DNA of 64,000 nucleotides from Geosiphon pyriformis. Taxonomy: Eukaryota > Glomeromycota > Glomeromycetes > Archaeosporales > Geosiphonaceae. A model generated the notes under the pieces. That model searched no databases and was not told the DNA's origin. It was given only the letters and a program-made list of their open reading frames with translations. The translations under genes were made by a program, and so were the position numbers. The DNA lies in the NCBI GenBank assembly GCA_016748015.1, contig JAAOMT010000529.1, positions 282,194-346,193 of the forward strand, in the 5' to 3' direction. This document shows positions 1 through 9,315 of this stretch, one piece after another (positions within the stretch are counted from its first letter, which is position 1; each line of letters begins with the position of its first letter).

Positions 1-1609
1 CAAAAGGTAACAGAGGTGGAAATCTAGATGAGCTCAAAGAAGCAGAAGCCTTGGCATAAGACTGAGAGCCAACAAAGCATGATATAAACACCATGGAAAG
101 CTTGAGAGGAGAAGATGGAAAAACCTTACAGTCTGCAACCAAATGATCTATTTCTTGATACTTGAAACAATGCCGACAACCAGAAGTTTCTCACCAAATA
201 TGGCATTTTCTCAATATACCAGTCTTGACAATAACGGAGTCCAAATCAGCTTGGGAACCAAATGTAACCAGAGCAAACTGGGACTGACAACTGGACTCAG
301 GAGAATGAAGAATAAAACATGTCCGACTACCAACTTAAAAAATCATATTACTGATTTCGAAAGCTGTGCATCCAGAAGAAAAATTGACCAACTTGGCCTT
401 AAACTTATTACAAGACAAAATGATCTCATTTTGATTCACTAAAGGAAGATCTTAACACTATCTTTGCTCACCAAAACTGACCAATGATTTAAAGCAGACA
501 CAACAGAGTTTAACTTTTTAAAATAAACCACTACATACTGCCAAACACCAATAGGCTTCAGCACAACATGAATGATACTATTAAACACATTGAAAGCTGT
601 CTTAATGTCAACAGCAGACACACCCAAGGACACATTACACAGTGCAACAGCAGCAGAAGAAGAACCAGACTCAGAAATTACCAAAGACTTGGCAATTTTG
701 AAGGTGGCCAAATATACAGAGCTTGTAAGCTCAACTAAAAATGCAGCTTCTAAAGACATTTGAAAAGCAAACTCCATACAAAACAGATTTACATTGTCTT
801 TTGATACTGACTTTGCATCCAAAAGACCATATACTGACTGAAAAACAGTCTTAACATGAGCCAACTTGATCTTGAAAGTAGCACCAGACATCAGAGTAGA
901 GGTCACCCACTCAACAAATCTTTGATGACTAGTAATAGTTTCCCAAACACTACCAAAAGTAGCACCAGAAACTAGAGAAGGAGATAATTCAGTTTTTATT
1001 TGATCAGCCCAGTTCTCAAAAACAGGTGACCCAACAGAAGAAGATTGTTTTGCTTTTAAAACCAGCAATGATCTGCACATTTGGCAATACAACCAGTAGT
1101 TGATCTTGGCTCATCTTGGACAATGTGCTGGATAATACTACAGAGATCTCATCTAAGATCTCATTGGGAACCACAAAAGAATTTAGTATAACAATAGCAG
1201 AGGCAAGTGACTGCCCCCACTTTTCTGAACTTTTGGTCTTTTTGACCATTTTCTTTAAAGAGGTAGTGTTAGAAACACCAGATGTTGAATCTATAGAGAA
1301 GAAAACCAGCTTATTTACTGGTCTATTATTAAAAACTTTTGGGCTCTTAGTCAGAGTGGAGACAACACTGAGACTAACCCAAGTGTGTCTCTTTAAGAGA
1401 ACTTTGACTGGTAAAAAACCAGCCAAAAATGAGAAAGTTGCTTCAGTGGCTACCAAAGACAGCTTTTCATGATTATTGAGTAAAGGAAAGGCTTCTAAAA
1501 CATTCTGTCTAGTTGCTTCTACAACAGAGAAAGCTCCTCTAGTTAAAATTTTGTAAGATATCTCAGGACAGATATTAGGTGTAGCTTTTTTACTCTTTGC
1601 TTTGGTCAT
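1..1609 (-). pseudogene. LINE ORF1 (gag-like), degraded, 5' copy 2
   Basis: Minus-strand ORF1-like protein of a non-LTR retrotransposon, probably an RNA-binding nucleic acid chaperone. Reading starts at the ATG at 1609 (MTKAKSKK), stays in one frame to about 1050, shifts frame for 1092-439, then returns to the first frame for 438-1. The last part has an RRM-like stretch (KFKAKLVNFSSGCTAFEIS, near 400) and a zinc knuckle at 128-178. In-frame stops follow the RRM-like part (TAA) and precede the knuckle (TGA), so the gene is broken. ORF2 would lie left of the window. The knuckle reads C-x2-Tyr-x4-H-x4-C, with Tyr where the third ligand-type Cys is expected. Assignment to a Tad/I-like LINE rests on the RRM-plus-knuckle layout and on similarity I recall to AM-fungal LINE proteins; it was not searched. 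Confidence 0.72.
128..178 (-). other. Degenerate CCHC zinc knuckle of LINE ORF1
   Basis: Minus-strand codons read CRHCFKYQEIDHLVADC. The canonical retro-type knuckle is C-x2-C-x4-H-x4-C. Here CFKY-QEID-H-LVAD-C fits with Tyr (TAT) replacing the second Cys (TGT), a G-to-A transition. An upstream CxxC is also present. This part probably cannot bind zinc normally. Confidence 0.65.
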
Positions 1610-1831
1610 GGTTATAAAATTAAAGAAACAAAGAATTTAGTATTTTTTATAGATAATCTAATTATATAAAATTCTAAAATAAGTATAACATTAATATAAT
1701 ATTATATAAAAATTAAATAACAGTATTTTTTGTTTTAATAATTTATATTTAAAAACATGAATATAATTTAATAAATAATTGTTTTTTTTGTATTTTATAT
1801 TTATTTTATTTAAAAAATAAAATTTAAAAAA

Positions 1832-1833
<2 letters not shown>
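1610..1833 (-). other. AT-rich leader between LINE tail and LINE ORF1
   Basis: About 220 bp of very AT-rich sequence separate the (TAA)n tail of the upstream LINE from the ATG of the next LINE ORF1 (minus orientation). It has no coding potential. It is probably the 5' UTR/promoter of LINE copy 2, or what remains of the original target DNA. Confidence 0.4.
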
Positions 1834-1865
<32 letters not shown>

Positions 1866-1866
1866 T
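1834..1866 (-). repeat. (TTA)n / (TAA)n microsatellite, LINE 3' tail
   Basis: About eleven TTA units on the plus strand, i.e. TAA repeats on the minus strand. It lies ~115 bp after the LINE ORF2 stop (1982-1984). Simple-repeat tails of this type end many LINEs that lack a plain poly(A) tail. Confidence 0.75.
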
Positions 1867-1981
1867 AACAAGTAAGATCCAAATGTCACTTAGCACAATA
1901 TATTAAATTAAATAATCTAAACTAACCACAAAATATGTATTTTCTACACATGATTAGCCATTTAAGTTAGTCAAAATAATA

Positions 1982-2571
1982 CTACAAATCTATTTTAACA
2001 AACATTATATTATCAATATCAGAAAAAAAACTCCAAAGTTTATAAAAACCAAAACTAATATCATATATCTTTACAATTTTAAGCAACTTAATACCATTAT
2101 TAAAAAACAGAAATAATAAACCATGGATCTTAGAAAACACTAAACTATCATGTATAATCAAGTCTTTTTTCTTTATTATTGCCTTATACTTAGCTTTTAC
2201 TATTCAAATTTTAACATAATAAGCTGTTCTTAAGCCCTATACTAAATCAACAATCTTTCTATTGGCAACTTTAACATTATTAAAAATAGATGCAGTCTTT
2301 AAGCATTGTTTCTTAAATACAAAACTTTTATACAAAACAGTATATATAGCATTATTGGAATTACACAAAAAAAGCATTTGCAAAACATAAAACAATGGCA
2401 AATTCAAATCCAATGCAACATTTCATTGAATTGAGCATGATTCAAACAGATTAATATAAACAACAGAACTTATTAAACACACAAAAAAATGTTTAAAAGT
2501 TTCTATTTTTCCATAATAAAAACACAATATACTAGAATATTTTTTATTTTACAAATGCTTACAGATAATAA
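1982..2571 (-). pseudogene. LINE ORF2, C-terminal end (split by element A)
   Basis: C-terminal part of a LINE ORF2 on the minus strand, reading from 2571 down to the stop at 1982-1984, where it ends FFSDIDNIMFVKIDL. A Cys/His segment (ILCFYYGKIETFKHFFVC) resembles the zinc-binding C-x2-C-x7-H-x4-C found near the C-terminus of LINE ORF2, with the second Cys changed to Tyr. It then runs through a KVANRKIVDLV block with several in-frame stops. The upstream half of the same ORF2 is at 12651-14421; Ty3/gypsy element A sits between them. A short 3' UTR (1867-1981) and a (TAA)n tail follow. The product is inactive. Confidence 0.6.
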
Positions 2572-2647
2572 CTGGTGTTACTTATAAAAAAAAACAGATA
2601 TATAAAAAAATAGTAGACCAATAAGCGAGTAGTAGTTAGCACGTAAG

Positions 2648-2836
2648 CACATTGCTCAGTGATGTGGAACAATATCAGAAATCATGGCACATTGCTCAGC
2701 AATATGGAGCAATATCAGAAATCATAGCACATCACTCAACAATATGGAGTGATGTCAAGAAAAGACGGCACATTGCTCAGCAATGTGAGCATTGCTTGAA
2801 AAATTATAGCACATTACTCGAGAATGTAAGCAATCT
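2648..2836 (+). repeat. U3 tandem repeat with palindromic cores, ~40-bp units
   Basis: Units start at 2648, 2688, 2728, 2769 and 2810 (last one partial), each beginning CACAT(T/C)(G/A)CTC. The core ATTGCTCAGCAAT can fold into a small hairpin. The array lies just upstream of the LTR TATA box, where enhancer repeats sit in many LTRs. The 3' LTR keeps only about three units. The repeats also occur in elements B and D. Confidence 0.85.
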
Positions 2837-2854
2837 TATAGAACCCAAATTATG

Positions 2855-2862
2855 TATATATA
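2855..2862 (+). promoter_or_regulatory. LTR TATA box (element A)
   Basis: TATATATA directly downstream of the U3 repeat array; the same TATATATAG string occurs at the matching place in the other type I and type II LTRs here. It is the likely pol II core promoter of the element. Confidence 0.6.
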
Positions 2863-3455
2863 GTGGTAGCATTAGAAGTAGAAAAGACAGACCTCTCAGT
2901 TTAGATTTAATCTAAGCAACTTTTCATTAAAAAATATCAAATAAATAATTATTCACCATCTCAATTCACCCTCCACTATCAACACTTCATGTTGATAGTA
3001 ATTGATACTTAATCATACTGGAACAATAGCTCTTGATCATGGCTATTGACAGGATATTAACTTGCAATTGCTTTTGTTTATTTTCTTTATTTTTCTTCTA
3101 TTTCTTTTATTATTTCTTTGGTTTTACTAAATTGATTAAGGATTAAGTGCTGAGATACAGATGTTATAGGAACTGGTAAAAGACCCATGAAACAAGGGTA
3201 GAACACTCATAGATTTGAGAATAGCTTATTAGGAGGATTACTGGCTACCACACTGAGAAAAAAATTCAACAGAATTGCAATTTCAGGAGGCTACTAAAAA
3301 CAACTATTCAATCTCTGTCTATTATACAAAGAACTCCACAACAAAACCTTCAGATCAACACAAAACCTTTAGATATCAACATCAGAGTACCAACCACACA
3401 CCAAGTTATGGATTTGTTATTTGACTTGAGACCTCAAATAATCATCTGTAACATT

Positions 3456-3473
3456 TGGTGCTCCTTGTGAGGT
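3456..3473 (+). other. Primer-binding site of element A
   Basis: TGGTGCTCCTTGTGAGG follows the LTR after two extra T residues. It is complementary to a tRNA 3' end of the form ...GGAGCACCA. The same TGGTGCTC core occurs beside the 5' LTRs of B, E and F. I could not name the tRNA from sequence alone. Confidence 0.7.
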
Positions 3474-3513
3474 ATAATCTTACAGAAAACCAGCACCAAC
3501 AAATAAATCAACA

Positions 3514-5700
3514 GTGGCAGAATCAGAAAGTATAGGAGCAAACCATTTAGGATTTGCCAAATTCTTGTTCCAACAGTACAGCCAACAATTAGGATTGAAC
3601 AGTAATTATTTCCCAGCAGAATCAGCATTTAACTTTTATGTCAATAATAAAATCACAGACTGCTTAGGAGGAACAGTTAACATTGAAGCTGCAAGGGAAA
3701 ATTTCTATACAAAATTATTTCAACACACCAGCTTACCAAGAAATTACAGTTTCATACCAATTATTAAAAAAATCAACCAAACCATTAAAAGATATACATA
3801 ACAACAATTTTCTATTACCTATGCAGACAAAGACAAAAGAAGGTTGTAAACACCAGCAGTAACACCAAAACAAATACAACCACCCACTTAGAAGAAAACC
3901 AGAGTTGAATTACCAACAAACCCATCATACCACTATACACCTGAAAGTGCCATTAACATTACTTCAACAGGCGCGTCCACATCACACGCAACACCAATCT
4001 TTGAACAATTCCCATTTCAGAGTAAACCAAGGAAAAAAGATCTTCTAAAACCATATGGCGCATATTTTGAAGAATTTAAGTCACAATTACCAATGCTATC
4101 AGAACTTTGATCTCTGCCACCCCAACCAAATTTCAGAACCATGAGTTTCTGGGAAGTAACAGATTTGAAAGAAGAAAAAGAATCTAAATATTAAGAATTT
4201 ACTTACCAGAACCCAATCCTAAAAAACCTGAACATTAAAACCCCGAACTTTCAGACTCAGCAAAATTTAAATTTAGAAAATCCAGAAATCAGAACTCCGA
4301 ATTTCCAAATGCAGCACAATCAGAATGATCAAAACCCTAACATCAATAATCAACAACACTTACCTCCAGTAATTGTGATTAATCCAGTTCCACCAATTGA
4401 CGAACAGCAACAGCAGCTACTTCAACCACCTCAACAACCATAGCAGTCACTTCAACAGTTGCAACAACAACTACAACAACCAAACGTTAATCCAATGGCC
4501 TACACTCTGATAGCAAAACTTGAGAAATTCACTGGCAAAGAAAACAATGCCCAAATGTGGCTAAACAATATGGAAAAAGCCATTACAGCCAATGGCTGAA
4601 ATGATGCCAGAGCCATGCAGGCCATTCCTTATTTTCTCCAAAATACCACCAATTCATGGTATTAAAGCTTGGTTAACAAACCCTAAGATTTTGCTGCATT
4701 CAAGCTTGCATTTCTACAATACTTTAGCAACAATAATAGTATTAATTGGCTAGTAAACACTTTCATCACTATCAAACAAGGGGAAAATGAAGCAGTCACT
4801 ACTTACCTAAGATGCTTCCATAGAAATCTGCACCAGATTCAAGCAATCCAGGCTGACTATTTTACAGTGCTACAAATTCTAAACCAATTTATTAGAGGTC
4901 TGTACAATAGTATTCTCTAATGCGTACGTTCAATGTATCTAGCAGACCTTCAAGTTGCAGTTACCAACGCCTGAGATTTTGAAGCAGCTGAACTCAAAGC
5001 TAACCATGCCCAAGCCATTAACCTAGTGATGAATGAATCATCTGAATTGGATTCCATATTAAAACAATTCAGTAATTCCATCAATCAGAAATTGGAAGGA
5101 TACTTAGCTGACAATCATGCAATTTATCAACCACCCCAATAATGCAATAATTTAGGAATCACAAATCGCTTACAAAATTAATCACATTCCTCATCATTAT
5201 CCAATCAGCCATGGCTGCAAGAAACACATATCTGCTACTATTATGGTAAACAAGGACATTTAAAACTCAATTGTCAGTTAAGAATAGATAACCAATAATC
5301 AGGAAATCAATATCAAAAACCTGATTGCAGGTTTCCAACTCCAAGTTATCAATCAAGCTCAGCAACATATCAACCGACTAACCTGCCAATGATGCAACAG
5401 CCAATATATCAACCACCTATATATTAACCTCCAGTTTATTAACCACAGCCACCAATAATATATCAACCACCACAGCCACAAATAATTTATCAGACTCCTG
5501 CAGTTCAAACACCACCATCAAACTCAGTTCAAATAACATCAGGAAACCCTAGATCGAGAGTTATTCAAAACTGGAGATTGGTAATGGTTGTTTACCAACC
5601 AATTTTCAGTTTATTTAACCAGCCATTAGGACCACAACAGCAGAGTTTGGGAACTGGATATACTTAAAACCTGAATTCCCAGAACTATTTAAGTCTTCTG
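3514..5700 (+). pseudogene. gag region of element A
   Basis: Capsid/nucleocapsid part of the polyprotein, starting at the ATG at 3514 (MAESESIGANHLGFAK), about 40 nt after the PBS. The start matches the gag start of element E (MAEPENIRINHLRF). In order: an N-terminal domain (3514-3800), a Gln-rich linker near 4400-4490, a capsid-like block beginning AKLEKFTGKENNAQMW (about 4510-5130), a zinc knuckle at 5233-5274 (CYYYGKQGHLKLNC, with one Cys changed to Tyr) and a Pro/Tyr/Gln-rich tail (5380-5510). More than a dozen in-frame stops occur; where E or F can be compared, most are CAA to TAA, TGG to TAG/TGA or CGA to TGA. Frame 1 continues straight into protease with no stop/shift boundary. Confidence 0.85.
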
Positions 5701-5757
5701 GTTACCCCAAAAGATGTTCAACCCAATAATCCGGAAACCAACCAAAAACAATCACTT

Positions 5758-6255
5758 ACCAACAACATACCTCCAGCCATCATTACCAACAACGAATTAC
5801 TAACAGCAATCTTCCCATTTGAACTTGAGAAAACCACATCAGTCCCATTATTCAGTGGAGCCGCTTTTGATACCAAACCAATCACTGCCATGTACACTAA
5901 CACGAAAGTTGATGGCCATGCCCTCAAACTGATCCTAGATAGTGGATTAGCTGGCAGCATCATCACAAAACAACTCATGGACCAATTAGGTCACTGAGTT
6001 GATCAAGCTGTCAGTGCACAAATCATCACGGCTGATAGAGCAACAAAAACTCTGATCAGCAAAATTAATGACTTCCCTATAGAAGTCAATGGCATTATTA
6101 TACTGATCAAGGTATTAGTCATGAAAGCCACTCAGTACCAAGCACTTATTGGCAATAACTGGCTGTCCAAAACTCATGCGATGCTCAATTGGAACACCCA
6201 AAAGCTTCAGCTTAGTCAAAACGGTCAATACACACATGTACCAGCCATGTGTGGC
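5758..6255 (+). pseudogene. Aspartic protease domain of element A
   Basis: Retropepsin-like domain that would process the polyprotein. The active-site motif LILDSGLAGSIIT has DSG at 5938-5946, and the preceding flap-side segment reads AMYTNTKVDGHALK. A TGA follows at DQLGH-stop-VDQA, where an Arg codon CGA is likely in the parent. The C-terminal half (QYQALIGNNWLSK) continues in frame 1 inside an open stretch from 6121. The catalytic triad itself is intact; only the stop codons disable it. Confidence 0.85.
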
Positions 6256-6594
6256 CACTTCAAGCCCATCATTATGTCATCAGCACCACTTATCGAGTTT
6301 GAAGAAAAAAAAGAGAAACCTATTTGGAAAGTATACCAAGTCTCCTGGACTAACAAAGACCACAATGAGTTGCTGCTAATACTCTCCTGGGACAACAACA
6401 ACAAAGGAAAACAGAAGAAAGAACTTATCTGGAATAACAACCAAGCCTGGGAAACTGATAATGACCAAGACAAATCAACAAACTGGGAATGGAAAGAAAC
6501 GGACAAGAGAAAGGGAAAGGAGAAGGAAAAAGAAACCACCCTTATCAGTAGCACTTATAGTTCATATGCTTACACTTCATTACAACCATCCAAT

Positions 6595-7248
6595 TATCAT
6601 CGACCAAAATTAGAATGTGTTGATTGTGGCAAGAAGTTGTTGTTAATGGATGCATGCTGTGGCAATGATAAGGAATACTCCATGGCAACAAAATTCTATT
6701 GCTGCCCATGCATTATAGAATGCTTTGGATGACTGAAACAACAAGGAAAATGGGACAACCAACTATGTCTCACATGTGGAACCATTTTGCCTGATAAAAA
6801 AATGTGGAATGACATTCCTGGATGTGGAAGAACATGCGATGAGATGTGTCAATACATAATTCTAATCAATAACTGGGTATGCAAGAGAACACCAATTGAC
6901 AACGCCTGAAAATGAGCATTGCAATAATTAGAAGAATATCCTCACAATGAAGATAAACTCTGGAGAATGGCAAGTGTGAAAGCAGAAGGTGCAACAACCA
7001 GCAAACTACTGGAAATCAAAAACAACCCTCTATCTTTTTTTGAACCTGAATATGTCCAAACTTTCAACATCTTTGGCAATATTGAAGATAATTCAGAGGA
7101 ATTCCACAAACATTACCAGCAATTAACACCCATCAGAGAAGAGCAGGAACAATGCTTGGAAGAAATAAACATCCAATTATGTGACCACTGTTTAATTCCA
7201 TGTGATTTCTAGTATTGCAATGAGTGTGACCTTATTTACAATTCACTA
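6595..7248 (+). pseudogene. Cys-rich module between protease and dUTPase (element A)
   Basis: A segment with three clusters of paired cysteines: CVDCGKKL with a later YCCPC (about 6615-6715); LCLTCGTILPDKKMWNDIPG with CGRTCDEMC (about 6760-6850); and LCDHCLIPCDF-stop-YCNECDLIY (about 7170-7245). The spacing suggests two or three zinc ribbons. It is preceded by a Lys/Glu/Trp-rich linker (about 6340-6540). The same module is found in B, C, E and F, so it belongs to the polyprotein. I do not recognise it as a known retroelement domain; nucleic acid or protein binding is only a guess. Confidence 0.6.
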
Positions 7249-7494
7249 TCACACATAATCTACATGATCCCAGAAGAAAACAAACCAATGAGCAACTACA
7301 TATTGGAATTGGAATCAGTTTTCAATCTTAATTCAAACTCTGACAATAATGACGATAAAAACACTGGTTCTAGCTCTGCTTAAAATGGCAACAAAAATAA
7401 CAACAATTTAGACCCTGATTCAAACTCCAAAATATATATTGCCCTCCCTGATCTTACTAAGGAGCAAGAACTGAAATAGTTCAGTGATAATAAT

Positions 7495-7925
7495 GAAGGT
7501 ATTATGCCTGAATGTGTGCATGATACTAATGCAGGATTTGATCTGAAATATCTGGGAAAAGATTTTATCAAATTGGAACCTCATTTGTGTATTTGCATCG
7601 ATCTGAAAATAGCACTGGAAATTCTAACAACAACAATAGTTCAATTAGCATTCAGGAGTAGTTTAGCAAAAAGGGGAATCAACATCAGAGGAGGAATAAT
7701 TAATGCAGAATACATAAGAAATATCATTGTTATGCTACAAAATAACTCAGAAAAAGTATATACCATAGATCTAAATAAAAAGATAGCACAAGCAATATTC
7801 CTACCTCTGATGAAAGTAGCCCAGCTAGTGTTAGTGGGAAACAGAGAAGAATTAGGGATTACAGCTAGAGGAATATAAAGATTCAGATCAATGGGTAGAA
7901 TAGATATATTAGTTAATATGGCAGA
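7495..7925 (+). pseudogene. dUTPase domain of element A
   Basis: A trimeric-type dUTPase (dUTP to dUMP and PPi) would keep uracil out of the cDNA. All five family motifs are visible in order. Motif 1 is AGFDL (7531-7545). Motif 2 is RSSLAKRGI (7654-7680). Motif 3 is GGIINAEYIRNI (7690-7725). Motif 4 is KKIAQAIF (7777-7800). Motif 5 is RGI-stop-RFRSMGR (7867-7902; RG-x-GGFGSTG-like). In motif 3 the catalytic Asp (GVID-type) is Asn here, a G-to-A change; C and E keep Asp. The TAA in motif 5 stands where E has CAA. The domain is in the same frame as protease and RT. It is followed to about 8430 by a beta-rich linker (LYILVNSPKNIKIPIYN; TIIGYLTTEVED). Confidence 0.85.
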
Positions 7926-8439
7926 GGAAAATATTGTTAACAAAGGAGAAATTATCTCAAACCATCAAACAATTTCCATTCTACCATATGACCAGTATAT
8001 GTTAGTTATAAAAAGAGAAGTAAAGAATCAAGCTCAGTTGTTTGAAGCAGAAACTACCATTTGAAAATCAGAAGAAATTGGACTCACCAATCTCTACATA
8101 TTAGTCAATAGCCCCAAGAATATCAAAATTCCCATCTACAATACAATAGAACGTGTTATTGAAATACCAAAAAGAACCATCATTGGATATTTAACCACCG
8201 AAGTTGAAGACCAATCACCAAACCATATTCCAAATTTTTCACAGTTTTGTGAATATGTGGACATCACATCACAAACCATCTATGAACAAAGTGAATGTTA
8301 TCTGCTCCAACTAGAACAATTGGAACAGATAAACATGGGAAATCTAGACCCACTCCAACAAATGCAATTAAAAACATTACTCAGCAACTTTAATGACATC
8401 TTTGCCAGTGAAAACGAATTTGGCAGAACCAACATCATA

Positions 8440-9270
8440 TAGCATCAAATCAAAACTGGAGATGTAATACCAATTAAACAAAGAGCATACAGAGTATCAC
8501 TAGCTAGCCATGAGATCATTTGTCAAGAAATTAACTGAATGCTTAACAATGGGCTAATTCAGCCATCAATAAGCCTATGGTCATCACCAGTGGTACTAAT
8601 CCAGAAGAAAAATAGGAAAATTTGCTTTTGTGTAGATTACTGGAAACTGAATAAAGTAACCAAAAGAGATAGCTATCCAATACCCAAAATTCAAAAGCTG
8701 TTCAATGCTTTTGAAGGAAATAAATGGTTCTTGACACTAGATTTAGATAGTGATTACTGGCAAGTAGCCATGGATCCAGCCAACAAAAAGAAAACAGCAT
8801 TTACTACAAGAGAAGGAAATTTTGAATTTGAAGTCATGTTATTTGGATTGATGAATGCACCAGCCACATTCCAATGGCTAATGGAAATTGTATACACTGG
8901 ACTACTATGGAAGTCAGTAGTCATATACTTGGATGATACCAATGTGTTCTCAAAAACATTTGATGATCATTTGCATCATCTTCAACAAGTGTTTGAAAAG
9001 TTAAAAAGAGCCGGACTGAAATTAAATGCAACCAAATGTTTCTTTGGAAAAACTGAACTCAAGTTTTTGGGACATGTGGTGAGCAAAGATAGAATTAAAA
9101 CAGATCCAGACAAAATTGAAATTGTTAAAAACTTTTTAGTACCATATAATCTCACAAAATTGAGAGCATTCTTGGGATTTGCCGGATACTACCACCACTT
9201 TATCAAGGACTTTTCCAAAATAGCTCAACCACTACATCAACTCCAAACAAAGAATGTGAAGTACAAATAG
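8440..9270 (+). pseudogene. Reverse transcriptase domain of element A
   Basis: Ty3/gypsy RT. Recognisable blocks are IKQRAYRVSLASHEII, SSPVVLIQKKNRKICFCVDY, LTLDLDSDYWQVAMD, FGLMNAPATFQWLMEIVY, the catalytic box IYLDDTNVFS (YLDD at 8926-8937) and KLKFLGHVVSKDRIK-type followed by LRAFLGFAGYYHHFI. It is open from 8539 to 9270 with a TGA just before it (EIN-stop-MLNNGLI) and a TAG at the end where W is expected (KYK-stop-TETQQ). This is the only copy in the window whose YxDD box is intact. Confidence 0.92.
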
Positions 9271-9315
9271 ACAGAAACTCAACAAAAAGCTTTTAACATA
9301 TTAAGAAGAAAGCTT

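Larger units (their letters stand above)
2576..3453 (+). repeat. 5' LTR of element A (878 bp, type I)
   Basis: Begins TGTTAC and ends GTAACA, a 6-bp inverted terminal repeat. It aligns with the 3' LTR at 11847-12646 and is about 78 bp longer because it holds two more copies of a ~40-bp U3 repeat. A TATATATA box lies at 2855-2862. A pyrimidine-rich tract (about 3075-3120) and a U5 end with AATAATCATCTGTAACA follow. Confidence 0.9.

Noticed and set aside
143-442. Plus-strand 99-codon ORF
   Set aside because: Shadow of the minus-strand LINE ORF1; the minus translation carries the RRM-like region and knuckle.
2648-2836. CRISPR-like array
   Set aside because: Units are contiguous ~40-bp tandem repeats without unique spacers, inside an LTR of a eukaryotic element.
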